Shown: piece by piece, positions 8,913 to 18,421 of the stretch
Layout of the letters: every line of letters starts with the position of its first letter
Numbering within the stretch: the stretch's first letter is position 1
Made by a program: the position numbers and the translations under genes
NCBI RefSeq assembly: GCF_900116645.1
Contig: NZ_FPBO01000009.1
Span: 1 to 64,000, forward strand
Direction: 5' to 3'
Source of the DNA: Pseudoduganella namucuonensis
Lineage (GTDB): Bacteria; Pseudomonadota; Gammaproteobacteria; Burkholderiales; Burkholderiaceae_D
Length of the DNA stretch: 64,000 bases
Notes under the pieces: generated by a model
Databases searched by the model: none
Seen by the model: only the letters and a program-made list of their open reading frames with translations
What the model was told of the DNA's origin: nothing

Positions 8913-9487
8913 ACACGAGCGTACATATGAGCGATCATCAACTGGAGTCGATTTCCCCCTGGGTGCGGCGTTTCGCGCCCCTGATCCCCAGCGGCGAGGT
9001 GCTGGACCTGGCCTGCGGCCGGGGCCGCCACTCGCGCCACCTGGCCGCGCTGGGCCACGCCGTGGTGGCGGTGGACCACAACTCCGATTCCCTGCTGGAG
9101 GCGGCCGGCCCGGACATCGTCACCTCCCAGATCGACCTCGAGGCGGACGACGCCGTCTGGCCCTTCGGCGAGCAGCGCTTCGCCGGCATCGTGGTCACGA
9201 ATTACCTGCACCGGCCCCTGATTGCGGCTATGCTGGGCAGTCTGGCGCCCAATGGCGTCTTGATTTATGAAACTTTCTCCGAAGGCAACGGCCAGTTCGG
9301 CAAACCGTCGAACCCGGCCTTCCTGCTGGCGCCGGGCGAACTGCTGGCGTGGGCCGCGCAGCACGGGCTGCGCGTGGTGGCCTTCGAGGATGGACGGGTG
9401 GACGGTCCGAAACCGGCGCTGGTGCAGCGCGTGTGCGCGGTCAAGCCGGAGTTCCCGCGCGTGGCGGCGCTGTTGCCGTCATTTTAA
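8909..9487 (+). CDS. Class I SAM-dependent methyltransferase
   Basis: A 192-residue methyltransferase with the SAM-binding motif I EVLDLACGRGRHSRHLAALGH, the acidic residue after strand 2 (VVAVDHN), and motif IV-like GIVVTNYLHRPL. It resembles the TehB/Tellurite-resistance-like small methyltransferases, but the substrate is unknown. The ATG overlaps the trpS stop by 4 bases; a second Met at 8927 (MSDHQLES) is an alternative start. Confidence 0.88.
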   Translation: MNTSVHMSDHQLESISPWVRRFAPLIPSGEVLDLACGRGRHSRHLAALGHAVVAVDHNSDSLLEAAGPDIVTSQIDLEADDAVWPFGEQRFAGIVVTNYLHRPLIAAMLGSLAPNGVLIYETFSEGNGQFGKPSNPAFLLAPGELLAWAAQHGLRVVAFEDGRVDGPKPALVQRVCAVKPEFPRVAALLPSF

Positions 9488-9553
9488 TCCGTGAATATCT
9501 GTGAATATATGGGATACGCGCGCCGCGACGCACCACTCCGGCGGGCTATCGTC

Positions 9554-9559
9554 TACAAT
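9554..9559 (+). promoter_or_regulatory. Candidate -10 of the dapA promoter
   Basis: TACAAT lies 30 bases before the dapA ATG in an otherwise T-rich leader. No convincing -35 hexamer is seen at the expected spacing, and the dapA start lacks a clear ribosome binding site. Confidence 0.4.
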
Positions 9560-9589
9560 CGTTGTTTTATCTTACTGTTTTGATTTCCT

Positions 9590-10468
9590 ATGATTAAGGG
9601 CAGCATAGTAGCAATTGTCACCCCGATGCACGCAGACGGCAGTCTGGACTATCCGGGTTTGAACAAGCTGATCGACTGGCACATCGCCGAGGGCACCGAC
9701 GCGATCGTGATCGTCGGCACCACGGGCGAATCGGCCACCGTCACCGTTGAAGAGCATTGCGCCCTGATCAAGGCCGCAGTGGACCACACCAAGGGCCGCA
9801 TCCCCATCATCGCCGGCGCCGGCGGCAACTCGACCGCCGAGGCGATCAAGCTGACCCGCTACGCCAAGGACGCGGGCGCCGACGCCACGCTGCAGGTCGT
9901 GCCCTACTACAACCGTCCGACCCAGGAAGGCATGTACCAGCACTTCAAGGCCATCGCCGAGGCGGTGGACCTGCCGGTGATCCTGTACAACGTGCCGGGC
10001 CGCACCGTGGCCGACATGAGCAACGAGACCATCCTGCGCCTGGCGGAAGTGAAGAACATCATCGGCGTGAAGGACGCGACCGGCAACATCGGCCGCGGCC
10101 TGGACCTGCTGCGCCTGGCGCCGAAATCGTTCGCCGTCTATTCCGGCGACGACCCCACCGCGATGGCCCTGATGCTGGCCGGCGGCAAGGGCAACATCTC
10201 GGTGACCGCCAACGTCGCGCCGCGCGCCATGCACGAGCTGTGCAAGGCCGCCATGGAGGGCGACGTCGCCAAGGCCGTGGAAATCAACAACAAGGTCTTC
10301 CCGCTGCACCTGAAGCTGTTCGTCGAGCCGAACCCGCTGCCGGTGAAATGGGCGCTGACCGAAATGGGCATGATGCCTGCCGGCATACGCCTGCCGCTGG
10401 TGCCGCTGGCTGCCGAGTACCATGAGACCGTGCGCGGCGCGCTGCGCGAAGCCGGCCTGATCAACTAA
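9590..10468 (+). CDS. dapA: 4-hydroxy-tetrahydrodipicolinate synthase
   Basis: First committed step of lysine/diaminopimelate synthesis: condenses pyruvate with aspartate semialdehyde in the cytoplasm. The 292-residue TIM barrel shows [10 protein letters not shown], the catalytic Tyr in ILYNVPGRT, and the Schiff-base Lys in IGVKDATGN. Length and start are standard. It stands alone before bamC, a frequent dapA-bamC neighbourhood in proteobacteria. The substrate aspartate semialdehyde is supplied by asd, encoded further along this window. Confidence 0.98.
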   Translation: MIKGSIVAIVTPMHADGSLDYPGLNKLIDWHIAEGTDAIVIVGTTGESATVTVEEHCALIKAAVDHTKGRIPIIAGAGGNSTAEAIKLTRYAKDAGADATLQVVPYYNRPTQEGMYQHFKAIAEAVDLPVILYNVPGRTVADMSNETILRLAEVKNIIGVKDATGNIGRGLDLLRLAPKSFAVYSGDDPTAMALMLAGGKGNISVTANVAPRAMHELCKAAMEGDVAKAVEINNKVFPLHLKLFVEPNPLPVKWALTEMGMMPAGIRLPLVPLAAEYHETVRGALREAGLIN

Positions 10469-10502
10469 GTCCCGCCCGGCGGAACTTCCTTTCCAGTAAA
10501 AC

Positions 10503-11678
10503 ATGACTATTCGCAAGACAGCATCCATGACCCCGCAGCGCGGCCTGGCACTCGCCGCACTGACCGTCAGCCTGACCGGCTGCGGCATGATCGGCTCGGT
10601 GATCGGCACCGACAAGGTGGACTATAAATCGGCAAAGAAGGCCAGCACCCTGGACGTTCCGCCGGATTTGACGCAATTGCAGAAAGATAACCGCTATTCG
10701 CTGCCGGACAGCAAGCTCGGCGTGGCGACCGCCTCCGGCTACAACGCCCAGCGCGCCGGTGCGACCGGCGCCGCCGCCGTGGCGGCCCCGTCGGCGGGCG
10801 CCAACGCGGTGGCCGCCACCGGCGCGGGCGGCGTGAAGGTCGAGCGCGCGGGCAACCAGCGCTGGCTGCTGGTCAAGCAGACGCCTGAAAAGCTGTGGCC
10901 GCAGCTGAAGAGCTTCTGGGAAGAGTCGGGCTTCACGCTGGCGCTGGACGCGCCGGCGGCGGGCATCCTGGAAACGGAATGGAACGAGAACCGCGCCAAG
11001 ATCCCGCAGGACTTCATCCGCAGCACGATCGGCAAGGTGTTCGACGGCCTGTACGGCAGCGGCGAGCGCGACAAGTACCGCACCCGCCTGGAGCGCCTGC
11101 CGGACGGCTCCACCGAGATCTACATCAGCCACCGCGGCGCGCAGGAAGTGATCACCGGCGCCCAGAAGGAAAGCACGGCGTGGACCGCGCGTCCGAACGA
11201 CCCCAACCTGGAGGCGCTGTTCCTGGCCAAGCTGATGACCAAGCTGGGCGGCAGCCAGGACGAGGCCCAGGCGCGCACGGCGGTGGACAACGCCATCGTG
11301 CAGCCGCAGCACGCCTCCATCAAGGGCGCCGGCGCCGAGCGCATCGTGGAAACCGACGAGGGCTTCGACCGCACCTGGCGCCGCGTCGGCCTGGCGCTGG
11401 ACCGCGCCGGCTTCACCGTGGAGGACCGCGACCGCACCCAGGGCGTTTACTTCGTCCGCTACGTGGACCAGGACGCCGGCATCACGAAGGGCTTCTTCTC
11501 CAAGCTGTTCAGCTGGGGTTCGTCGGAGAAGGACAAGGAAGCACAGCGCTACCGCATTTCGGTGAAGGCGGGCGAGGGCGCCACCAGCAAGGTCGCCGTG
11601 ATGGGCAACGACGGCAAGCCGGAAACCTCGGCCACCGGCGAAAAGATCCTGACGTTGCTGCACGAACAGCTGAAATAA
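10503..11678 (+). CDS. bamC: Outer membrane protein assembly factor BamC
   Basis: BamC is an outer-membrane lipoprotein of the BAM complex. The N-terminal lipobox LTGC puts the lipidated Cys at about residue 27, followed by the BamC-typical unstructured stretch (DYKSAKKASTLDVPPDLTQLQKDNRY) that binds BamD. Two helix-grip domains follow: about residues 110-225 and 280-385 (WLLVKQTPEKLWPQLKSFW; FDRTWRRVGLALDRAGF). The 391-residue length is somewhat longer than the E. coli protein because of an Ala/Gly-rich linker. It lies 34 bases after dapA. A Met at residue 9 is an alternative start. Confidence 0.95.
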   Translation: MTIRKTASMTPQRGLALAALTVSLTGCGMIGSVIGTDKVDYKSAKKASTLDVPPDLTQLQKDNRYSLPDSKLGVATASGYNAQRAGATGAAAVAAPSAGANAVAATGAGGVKVERAGNQRWLLVKQTPEKLWPQLKSFWEESGFTLALDAPAAGILETEWNENRAKIPQDFIRSTIGKVFDGLYGSGERDKYRTRLERLPDGSTEIYISHRGAQEVITGAQKESTAWTARPNDPNLEALFLAKLMTKLGGSQDEAQARTAVDNAIVQPQHASIKGAGAERIVETDEGFDRTWRRVGLALDRAGFTVEDRDRTQGVYFVRYVDQDAGITKGFFSKLFSWGSSEKDKEAQRYRISVKAGEGATSKVAVMGNDGKPETSATGEKILTLLHEQLK

Positions 11679-11711
11679 TCGCGTGTTCGGCGCCGATTCG
11701 GCGCCAATGTT

Positions 11712-11740
11712 AAAAAAACCGGCTTCGGCCGGTTTTTTAT
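11712..11740 (+). terminator. Terminator downstream of bamC
   Basis: CCGGC-TTCG-GCCGG hairpin flanked by seven A on the left and six T on the right, so it can act in both directions. It is the first of two such structures between the convergent bamC and lipoprotein genes. Confidence 0.9.
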
Positions 11741-11766
11741 TTAACACCTGCTTGGGCTACAGGCGT

Positions 11767-11794
11767 AAAAAAACCGGCCGCGGCCGGTTTTTTT
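11767..11794 (-). terminator. Second bidirectional terminator, for the Ala-rich lipoprotein gene
   Basis: AAAAAAACCGGCCGCGGCCGG followed by seven T; read on the minus strand it is a GC stem followed by T residues, 16 bases after the lipoprotein stop. The stem core (CCGGC/GCCGG) is nearly the same as in the terminator at 11712-11740. Confidence 0.88.
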
Positions 11795-11810
11795 AATTCC
11801 AACCGACTGA

Positions 11811-12077
11811 TTACTTCGCTGGAGCGGCGGCAGCGGAAGCAGCCGAAGCGGCAGCGGAAGCAGCCGAAGCGGCGGCCGAAGCGGCAGCGGCAGCGTCGGT
11901 GGCGGCGGAAGCGGCGGCAGCAGCAGCGTCAGCGGCTGGAGCGGCGGCAGGAGCGGCTGCTGGTGCAGGAGCAGCAACTTCAGGGGTGGCTACTGGAGCG
12001 GCAGGAGCTTCTTCTTTTTTGGAGCAAGCAGCCAGAGCAACGGCCAGCAGGGAGGCGATCAGCAGGGATTTTTTCAT
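11811..12077 (-). CDS. Small Ala-rich lipoprotein
   Basis: An 88-residue secreted lipoprotein of unknown function. MKKSLLIASLLAVALAAC is a canonical lipoprotein signal with the lipidated Cys at residue 18, followed by SKKEEAP. The mature part is almost only Ala with Pro, Ser and a few Asp/Thr, including repeated AASAA units near the end. Low complexity makes homology meaningless. It has its own terminator, a likely promoter at 12220-12225 and a long leader, and is probably well expressed. Similar Ala-rich small lipoproteins are common in Oxalobacteraceae (recollection). Confidence 0.8.
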   Translation of the reverse strand: MKKSLLIASLLAVALAACSKKEEAPAAPVATPEVAAPAPAAAPAAAPAADAAAAAASAATDAAAAASAAASAASAAASAASAAAAPAK

Positions 12078-12126
12078 GGGTTTTCCTTAATTAGTTCACA
12101 AATAATAAACACAAATGTTGCGATGA

Positions 12127-12144
12127 ATAATTACCGGTAATTAT
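12127..12144. promoter_or_regulatory. 18-bp perfect palindrome upstream of the lipoprotein gene
   Basis: ATAATTACCGGTAATTAT is a perfect palindrome 50 bases upstream of the lipoprotein ATG and downstream of its candidate promoter. It could be an operator or an RNA hairpin in the leader. No known regulator is assigned. Confidence 0.5.
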
Positions 12145-12219
12145 CGCTCATTAGGGCGTCTTCGCAGGTCTTTCGTACCACAGGGTGCCTGACAGACAAC
12201 AAAAACTTCCTAACCCAAT

Positions 12220-12225
12220 ATTATA
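12220..12225 (-). promoter_or_regulatory. Candidate -10 for the Ala-rich lipoprotein gene
   Basis: On the minus strand this is TATAAT, preceded by TTGCGA at a 15-base spacing. It would give a 5' leader of about 135 bases before the ATG at 12077. The region 12078-12368 holds no gene that I can support and is AT-rich compared with its surroundings. Confidence 0.5.
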
Positions 12226-12368
12226 GCGATTTTTGGTGCGTCGCAATAGCGAATCAAGCCGTTTTCACAATATTTTGCGTTAGCGCAATAATTGCTTCTA
12301 CAGCCATTTGCTAGCATCCGCGCCGAACACCGGCATCGTCGAACAGCAGCATTCTACAACGATAACAC

Positions 12369-12860
12369 TTAGAGTCCAGTAGTTCCCGCGTGCAGTCCCG
12401 GTATCGTTTCGGCCCAGATCGCGGCGAATCGCTCGCAGTTGTCCTGTGTTTCGGCTTCCGAGCCGTACACCGCGACGCCGCGCATGTGGTCGGCGTGGAA
12501 ACGGCGCACCAAATGGCGGCGGTCGGCGACGCAGAAGGAATCGGTCAGCAGCCGCAGATTGGGGGGCGTCAGCCGGCACTCGATCAGATGGGTGTAGTCC
12601 TTCAACAGGCGCAGGAAGCGCGGCGCGTTGCGCTCCAGTTCCGCGTTGGAGTGGGCCACCAGCTCCAGCCTGCCGTGCCGCGCCAGGAAGGCGCGCAGCA
12701 GCGCGTCCACCCGGGAGCTGCCCAGCTCCCAGGTGGCGAAGTCGGGATCGAACACCTGCAGCGTGTGCCGCGCCCTGGAGAAGCAGTCGCGCAACTGCTC
12801 CTGGAACGCCGCCCGCGTGTCGAAGGGCCGCGTCTGCTTTTCCGTGGTGTCCGGTTCCAT
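12369..12860 (-). CDS. PLD-fold-like protein of unknown function (DUF7931-like)
   Basis: A 163-residue cytoplasmic protein. The layout (TLQVFDPDFATWELGSS, then LELVAHSNAELERNAPRFL, then LTDSFCVADRRHLVRRFH) resembles the nuclease/phospholipase D fold, where the last block normally contains an HKD motif. Here no HxKxxxxD is seen, so it is probably not a catalytic PLD. It starts 9 bases after the roxA stop with an AGGAG ribosome binding site and is almost certainly co-transcribed with roxA. Function unknown; the family name is from memory and uncertain. Confidence 0.7.
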   Translation of the reverse strand: MEPDTTEKQTRPFDTRAAFQEQLRDCFSRARHTLQVFDPDFATWELGSSRVDALLRAFLARHGRLELVAHSNAELERNAPRFLRLLKDYTHLIECRLTPPNLRLLTDSFCVADRRHLVRRFHADHMRGVAVYGSEAETQDNCERFAAIWAETIPGLHAGTTGL

Positions 12861-12869
12861 GATCGCTCC

Positions 12870-13991
12870 TTACGCGAATTCCAGCCAGCCGTCCGTGTAC
12901 CAGGCGTACAGCGCGTCGACCACGTCGTCGGACGCGCCGGCCACGGCCGCGCCGTCCAGCATGCGCTGGTTGGCCAGCGCCACCAGCGCGGCCCGGTCGG
13001 CGCGGCCGATGGCGAAGGACTCGCCGTTGATGAAGATATGGCCGCCGCGGTACAGCATCTGCGTCTTGCGCGACAGCGCCACGCCTTTTTTCGTCGCCGA
13101 CTGGAGGAAACGCTCTAAAGTGAGCGGCTTCGCCGGGCCGGTGAAGAAAACGTTGTGTTTGGGTTCGGACAGGTACTCGCCCAGGAAGATGGTGATGTCG
13201 TCCTCCGTGAAGCGCACCTTGTTCAATTCCTCGGCGATGGTGTCCAGCATGTGGCGCGGGATCTCGGCCGGCTTGGCGGTCGCCTCCAGCGCCGGATCGG
13301 CGTAGCGGCCCGGCAGGTCGATCGAATCGGCCATGAACTGCAGGAAGTTCTCGCCCAGCTCCTGGTAGGACGGCGAGCGGAAGCCGATCGAATAGGTCTG
13401 GCAGTCGCCGATGGCGACGCCGTCGTGCGCGTAGTGCGGCGGCAGGTACAGCATGTCGCCCGGCTCCAGCACGAACTCCTCGTCGGCCTCGAAATTGCTC
13501 AGGATCTTGAGCGGCAGGCCCTCGACCAAACTCAGGTCCTTCTGCGCGCTGATGCGCCAGCGGCGCTGGCCCTGCGCCTGCAGCAGGAACACGTCGTAGG
13601 AATCGAAGTGCGGGCCGACGCCGCCGCCGTCGGTGGCGAAGCTCACCATCAGGTCGTCCAGGCGGGCGTCCGGCACGAAGCGGAACTGGCGCAGCAGCGC
13701 GTCGGCGCGCGCGTCCTGCAGGTTCACGCCCTGCACCAGCAGGGTCCAGGCTTGCTGCGCGCGCGGCGGCAGTTCGGCCAGCGGGCCGTATTGCATGTCC
13801 CAGCCGCCGTCGGTCAGCGTGACCAGGCGGGACTCCACGTAATTCTGTTTCGCCAGCTCGGCCAGCTTCTCGAAGGGCAGCAGCGGCTTGAAGCCGGGGA
13901 TGGCTTGCCGTATCAATAATGGTTTCTTGTGCCAGTAATCGCGCAGGAATTGCGCGGGCGTGATGTCGCCCAGGAGAGGTAGTTTTTTCAT
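12870..13991 (-). CDS. roxA: Cupin-fold ribosomal protein uL16 arginine hydroxylase (RoxA/YcfD)
   Basis: A 2-oxoglutarate/Fe(II)-dependent oxygenase that in E. coli hydroxylates an arginine of ribosomal protein uL16. The JmjC-like core shows the Fe-binding HxD in VGPHFDSYDVFLLQ and a distal His in YLPPHYAHDGVA; the N-terminus DYWHKKPLLIRQA is the family hallmark. The C-terminal winged-helix-like region (after residue about 250) matches YcfD. The product is 373 residues, normal length. A minus-strand TATAAT at 13997-14002 sits only 5 bases before the ATG, suggesting a leaderless transcript. The PLD-like gene follows 9 bases downstream. Confidence 0.93.
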   Translation of the reverse strand: MKKLPLLGDITPAQFLRDYWHKKPLLIRQAIPGFKPLLPFEKLAELAKQNYVESRLVTLTDGGWDMQYGPLAELPPRAQQAWTLLVQGVNLQDARADALLRQFRFVPDARLDDLMVSFATDGGGVGPHFDSYDVFLLQAQGQRRWRISAQKDLSLVEGLPLKILSNFEADEEFVLEPGDMLYLPPHYAHDGVAIGDCQTYSIGFRSPSYQELGENFLQFMADSIDLPGRYADPALEATAKPAEIPRHMLDTIAEELNKVRFTEDDITIFLGEYLSEPKHNVFFTGPAKPLTLERFLQSATKKGVALSRKTQMLYRGGHIFINGESFAIGRADRAALVALANQRMLDGAAVAGASDDVVDALYAWYTDGWLEFA

Positions 13992-13996
13992 ACCCC

Positions 13997-14002
13997 ATTA
14001 TA
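13997..14002 (-). promoter_or_regulatory. TATAAT immediately upstream of roxA
   Basis: A consensus -10 on the minus strand ends 5 bases before the roxA ATG, leaving no room for a ribosome binding site. It faces away from the slyD promoter at 14036-14041, so the 80-base gap is a divergent promoter region. Confidence 0.5.
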
Positions 14003-14035
14003 ACTGGCGCTCCGTTGCCGCATTCCGTGAGAGGG

Positions 14036-14041
14036 TATAAT
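14036..14041 (+). promoter_or_regulatory. Candidate -10 of the slyD promoter
   Basis: Consensus TATAAT with a TTGCCG at 14015-14020 (spacing 15, shorter than usual). It gives a leader of about 25-30 bases with an AGGA ribosome binding site before the slyD ATG. Confidence 0.6.
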
Positions 14042-14071
14042 CTGCCAGCTTAAACAAGAAAGGAAGCCATA

Positions 14072-14611
14072 ATGAAGATCGCCAAGAACACCGTCGTGAC
14101 CGTGAACTACAAACTGTCCGACGCACAGAACAACCTGATCGAAGACGGTCGCCAACCTATGGTCTACCTGCACGGCGGTTACGAAAACACGCTGCCGAAA
14201 ATCGAAGAAGAATTGGACGGCAAGGAAACGGGCTACGAGTCCACCATCCAGATCGAGCCTGAGGACGCCTTCGGCGACTACGACGCGGCCCTGGTGAAGG
14301 TCGAGCCGCGCAACCGCCTGCCCGAGCCGCTGGAAGTGGGCATGCAGTTCGAAGGCATGCCGGACGGCGACGACGGCGAGGAGGAGGCCATGATCTTCAC
14401 CGTGACCGAAATCGCCGACGACAAGGTGGTCCTGGACGGCAACCACCCGCTGGCCGGCATGGCCCTGCGCTTCGAACTGAAAGTGGTGGACGTGCGCGCC
14501 GCCACCGACGAGGAAATCGCCCACGAGCACGTGCACGGCGCCCACGGCCACCACCATGGCGACGACGAGGGCGACGAGGGCGACGAGTTCCGCTCGCACC
14601 CGATCCACTAA
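14072..14611 (+). CDS. slyD: FKBP-type peptidyl-prolyl isomerase SlyD
   Basis: A cytoplasmic prolyl isomerase and chaperone with a metal-binding tail. The 179-residue product starts MKIAKNTVVTVNYKLSDAQ, followed by YLHGGYENTLPKIEEELDGKE, in which a flap (insert-in-flap domain, about residues 65-125) interrupts the FKBP barrel as in SlyD; then DGNHPLAGMALRFELKVV. The C-terminus (from about residue 148) is rich in His and Asp (HVHGAHGHHHGDDEGDEG), the nickel/zinc-binding tail used in hydrogenase metal delivery in E. coli, although it has no cysteines here. Confidence 0.93.
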   Translation: MKIAKNTVVTVNYKLSDAQNNLIEDGRQPMVYLHGGYENTLPKIEEELDGKETGYESTIQIEPEDAFGDYDAALVKVEPRNRLPEPLEVGMQFEGMPDGDDGEEEAMIFTVTEIADDKVVLDGNHPLAGMALRFELKVVDVRAATDEEIAHEHVHGAHGHHHGDDEGDEGDEFRSHPIH

Positions 14612-14657
14612 GCAAACCGATATACCGCCGTTCCCGCGCGAGCGTGAACGGCGGCGT

Positions 14658-15599
14658 TCAAGGCGCCGCGCCGTCGTCCTTCAAGGCGAACAGCTGCGCG
14701 CCGCCCGGCTCCACCCTCACCACTTCCCATTCCATCCCCAGGCCCAGGTGGCCCAGGTTGCCCTTCCAGGCGATGGCGGGCGCGGTCTTCGCATCCCCCT
14801 GGCTGTCGACCAGCAACACCTTGCCCTTGAACTTCTCCGCCAGCGCGCGCACCTGCTTGCGCACCGGGGCGAAGCCGTCCTTCTTCGCCGAGAATCCGTC
14901 CAGCAGCGAGAAACCGTCCTCCGTGTGCGCGCCGATGTCGCCGTCCGAGAACAGCACCACGCCGGCCAGGGCCCGCCGCTGCGCCATGGCGAACAGGCGG
15001 TGCAGCCAGGCGCGGTTGGCGACCAGCCGGTCCTCGTACTCGCCGTTGCGTCCCGCCGCCTGCAGGTAGCGGTTGTTGTCGGCGGGGAGGTTCAGCGTGG
15101 CGAACAGCACGCCGCCGTGTTCCCAGTAGGCGTTCTCGGCGTAGGCGCGGAATTTCGCCGTGGCGGACAAGCGCGTGAGCTCGACGCGGCGCGCGCCCAG
15201 CGACTGGTTGTCCGGATAGAAGACCTCGCGGATGCGGTTCAGGCGCTCGACCGCGTTCGAGCGGGCCAGCGAATTGCGGCATTCGCTCCAGTCGCTGCCG
15301 GCCGGGGAGACCACCAGCGGCCGCGGAGAATCGTCCAGTATTTCCCTGCGCCGCGCGTACAGCCTGTCGCTGCAAGGCTCGCCCTCGGCCTTGATGCCGG
15401 TGGCGACGATGAACACCGGCTTTTCCTGGTTCACCTCCGCGATGGCGCGCTTGAGCAGGCCCTCGTCGGAGCCCGCCTTGAACGGATGGCCGATCACGCC
15501 GAACTGGAAACCCTTGGGCCCCCTGCCGCCCTTGTCGGCGGCGCACGCCGGCGCCAGGGCCAGCGCCGCCGTCAGCAGCAGCACCGTGCGGCGCATCAT
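14658..15599 (-). CDS. Secreted, degenerate metallophosphoesterase-like protein
   Basis: A 313-residue exported protein: [20 protein letters not shown] is a signal peptide. The layout recalls a calcineurin-like phosphoesterase group with an N-terminal beta strand plus GD, then a GDIK motif, then GDNEW. Here those positions read [18 protein letters not shown] and [11 protein letters not shown], so the metal-binding Asp/Asn residues are largely lost. [10 protein letters not shown] and [11 protein letters not shown] are also reminiscent of that family. Catalysis is therefore doubtful. The ATG overlaps the mutS stop (ATGA), so it is translationally coupled to mutS, a puzzling pairing for a secreted protein. 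Assignment is my inference. Confidence 0.6.
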   Translation of the reverse strand: MMRRTVLLLTAALALAPACAADKGGRGPKGFQFGVIGHPFKAGSDEGLLKRAIAEVNQEKPVFIVATGIKAEGEPCSDRLYARRREILDDSPRPLVVSPAGSDWSECRNSLARSNAVERLNRIREVFYPDNQSLGARRVELTRLSATAKFRAYAENAYWEHGGVLFATLNLPADNNRYLQAAGRNGEYEDRLVANRAWLHRLFAMAQRRALAGVVLFSDGDIGAHTEDGFSLLDGFSAKKDGFAPVRKQVRALAEKFKGKVLLVDSQGDAKTAPAIAWKGNLGHLGLGMEWEVVRVEPGGAQLFALKDDGAAP

Positions 15600-18295
15600 G
15601 CCAGCGCCGGCTCCGCGAGGCGTTTCAGCTGGTACAGGCGCTCCAGCGCCTCGCGCGGCGTCAGCGCGTCCGGATCGAGTCCGTCCAGCGCGTCGAGCAG
15701 GGCGCGCATGGCCGGGCTTTCCTCGGCGGCCGGCGCGGCGTGCGCGTCATGCCGCGGCGCCTCCTCGTCGTTCGCGTCCACCGCCGGCGCGGCGAACAGG
15801 TCCAACTGCGGCGTCGCGTCCAGCGCCTGCGCCTCCAGGCGCGCCAGGTGCTTGCGGGCGGCCTTGATCACCGTGCCGGGCACGCCCGCCAATTGAGCCA
15901 CCTGCAGGCCGTAGCTCTGCGACGCGGGGCCGCTCTGCACCGCGTGCAGGAACACGATGCTGTCCTTGTGCTCCACGGCCGACAGGTGCACGTTGGCGGC
16001 GGTTGGATGGCTTTCCGGCAGCTGCGTCAGTTCGAAATAGTGGGTGGCGAACAGCGTGAAGCTGCGGCTGGTGTCGATCAGGTGGCGCGCGATGGCCCAG
16101 GCCAGCGCCAGGCCGTCGAAGGTCGAGGTGCCGCGGCCGATTTCATCCATCAGCACCAGCGAGTGCTCGGTGGCGCCGTTCAGGATGGCGGCCGCCTCCG
16201 TCATCTCCACCATGAAGGTCGAGCGGCCGCCGGCCAGGTCGTCGGTCGCGCCGATGCGGGTGAACACGCGGTCGATCGGGCCGATCACCGCGCTGGCGGC
16301 CGGCACGTAGCTGCCCACGTAGGCCAGCAGCGTGATCAGCGCCACCTGGCGCATGAAGGTCGATTTACCGCCCATGTTCGGCCCGGTGATCAACAGCAGG
16401 CGGCGGTCGTTGACGAAGCGGCAGTCGTTGGCGATGAAGCGCTCGATCTGTCCCTCCACCACCGGATGGCGGCCCTCGACGATGTTGACGCAGGGCTCTG
16501 CCACCAGTTGCGGCGCGCACCAGTTGTGGCGCAGCGCGTGGTCGGTCAGCGCGGTCAGCGTGTCCAGCTGCGCCAGTCCCTGCGCGATGGTCTGCAGCGC
16601 GCCGATGAAGGGCGCCAGGTCCGCCAGCAGCTGGTCGTACAGGATCTTCTCGCGCGCCAGCGCGCGGTCCTGCGCCGACAGCGCCTTGTCCTCGAAGGCC
16701 TTCAGCTCCGGCGTGATGTAGCGCTCGCAGTTCTTCAGGGTCTGGCGGCGGCGGTAATCGTCCGGCACCTTGTCGGCCTGGCCGTTGGTCACCTCGATGT
16801 AGAAGCCGTGCACGCGGTTGTACTCCACGCGCAGGTTGGCGATGCCGGTGCGGGCGCGCTCGCGCGTCTCCAGGTCCACCAGGTACTGGCCCGCGTTCTC
16901 CGACAGGCCGCGCAGCTCGTCGAGCTCCGGGTCGAAGCCGCGCGCGATCACGCCGCCGTCGCGCACCATGGTCGCCGGCTCCTCCATCACCGCGCGCTGC
17001 AGCAGGTCCAGGCAGGCGTCCGGCGTGGCCAGCGCGCCGTGGATGGCGGCCAACAGGGATTCCGTGTCCTGGCCTATGCTGCGCAGCATGGAGTGGCGCA
17101 GCATGGGCAGCTGTTTCAGGCCGTCGCGCAGGCTGGCCAGGTCGCGCGGACGCGCCGACAGCAGCGCGATGCGCGTGGTGATGCGTTCGATGTCCGGCAC
17201 CTGCGCCAGCGTGTGCGACAGCGCGCCGGTGGCGTCGGCCTGCGCCAGCGCGGCGATGGCCTGGTGGCGCGAGCGCGCCACGTTCTGTTCGCGCCTGGCG
17301 TGGTGCAGCCAGTGGCGCAGCAGGCGCGACCCCATCGCCGTGCGGCAGTGGTCCAGCAGCGAGAACAGGGTGGGCGACTCCTGGCCGCGGATGGTCTCCG
17401 TCAGTTCCAGGTTGCGGCGCGTGGCCGCGTCCAGGCCGATGAATTCCGATTCCGTTTCCGTCGACAGGTTGCGCACGTGCTGCAGGCCGCGGCCCTGGGT
17501 CGACTGCGCGTAGCGCAGCAGCGCGCCGGCCGCGCCGAAGGCCGCGCCCAGGCCGTCCGCGCCGAAGCCGGTCAGCGTCGCCACGCCCAGCTGGTCCAGC
17601 AGCGCCTTGTGGCCGCTCACCACGTCGAAGTGCCAGTCCGGCACGCGGTTCACGTGGCAGGGCGGGGCGTCCTCGAACAGCTCCGCGTTGTCGCCGCGCA
17701 GCATCTCGGCCGGCGCGATGCGCTCCAGCTCCTGCTGCAGGCGGGTCGACACGGTGCGGCTGTCGCCCGAGAACTCCATCAGGCGCAGCGAGCCGCTCGC
17801 CAGCGACAGCCAAGCCAGGCCCGCCGTCACCACCTTGCGCTGGCTGATCATGCACATGGCCAGCAGCGGACGCTCGGCCTTCTCCGGCAGCAGGTCCGAA
17901 TCGGTCAGGGTGCCCGGCGTGACCACGCGCATCACCTTGCGTTCGACCGGCCCCTTGCTGGTGGCCGGATCGCCGATCTGTTCGCAGATCGCGCAGGACT
18001 CGCCGATCTTGACCAGCTTGGCCAGGTAGCCCTCCAGCGAGTGGAAGGGCACGCCCGCCATCTTGATCGGCTGGCCGTTGGCCGAGCCGCGCGCCGTCAG
18101 CGTGATGCCGAGGATGCGCGAGGCCTTCTCCGCGTCCTCATGGAACAGCTCGTAGAAGTCGCCCATGCGGTAGAACACCAGCATCGTCGGATGCTCGGCC
18201 TTGATGCGCAGATACTGTTGCATCATCGGGGTGACCTTTTCGGTCGGGCCGTTCTTGACGGCGGCGGCGTTGATTTCGGTAGGGACGGTGGTCAT
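15596..18295 (-). CDS. mutS: DNA mismatch repair protein MutS
   Basis: Recognises mismatches and recruits MutL. The 899-residue product has the mismatch-binding domain with the conserved Phe-x-Glu-like region ([18 protein letters not shown]; mismatch Phe in FYRMG), connector and lever domains, and the C-terminal ATPase: Walker [13 protein letters not shown], Walker [16 protein letters not shown], and the HYFELTQL block. A helix-turn-helix end is present ([21 protein letters not shown]). I chose 18295 because [10 protein letters not shown] leads directly into MMQQYLRIK; the longer frame to 18418 adds an unconserved leader. No clear ribosome binding site is seen. Confidence 0.97.
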   Translation of the reverse strand: MTTVPTEINAAAVKNGPTEKVTPMMQQYLRIKAEHPTMLVFYRMGDFYELFHEDAEKASRILGITLTARGSANGQPIKMAGVPFHSLEGYLAKLVKIGESCAICEQIGDPATSKGPVERKVMRVVTPGTLTDSDLLPEKAERPLLAMCMISQRKVVTAGLAWLSLASGSLRLMEFSGDSRTVSTRLQQELERIAPAEMLRGDNAELFEDAPPCHVNRVPDWHFDVVSGHKALLDQLGVATLTGFGADGLGAAFGAAGALLRYAQSTQGRGLQHVRNLSTETESEFIGLDAATRRNLELTETIRGQESPTLFSLLDHCRTAMGSRLLRHWLHHARREQNVARSRHQAIAALAQADATGALSHTLAQVPDIERITTRIALLSARPRDLASLRDGLKQLPMLRHSMLRSIGQDTESLLAAIHGALATPDACLDLLQRAVMEEPATMVRDGGVIARGFDPELDELRGLSENAGQYLVDLETRERARTGIANLRVEYNRVHGFYIEVTNGQADKVPDDYRRRQTLKNCERYITPELKAFEDKALSAQDRALAREKILYDQLLADLAPFIGALQTIAQGLAQLDTLTALTDHALRHNWCAPQLVAEPCVNIVEGRHPVVEGQIERFIANDCRFVNDRRLLLITGPNMGGKSTFMRQVALITLLAYVGSYVPAASAVIGPIDRVFTRIGATDDLAGGRSTFMVEMTEAAAILNGATEHSLVLMDEIGRGTSTFDGLALAWAIARHLIDTSRSFTLFATHYFELTQLPESHPTAANVHLSAVEHKDSIVFLHAVQSGPASQSYGLQVAQLAGVPGTVIKAARKHLARLEAQALDATPQLDLFAAPAVDANDEEAPRHDAHAAPAAEESPAMRALLDALDGLDPDALTPREALERLYQLKRLAEPALA

Positions 18296-18421
18296 TGGAT
18301 ACGTGTCGATAAAGCGGACTGGAGCGGCGGCGCACGGCGGCGCGGATAAGGCCGACATTTTACCGCTTTCGCAAGATCGCGCCGAATACATCTTCGCGGG
18401 GCAATGGCTTGATGCCATAAA

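Noticed and set aside
11811..12077. Repeated GCAGCGGAAGCAGCC-like units that could suggest a CRISPR or satellite array
   Set aside because: They are codon-level repeats encoding AASAA units in the Ala-rich lipoprotein; there are no uniform spacers.
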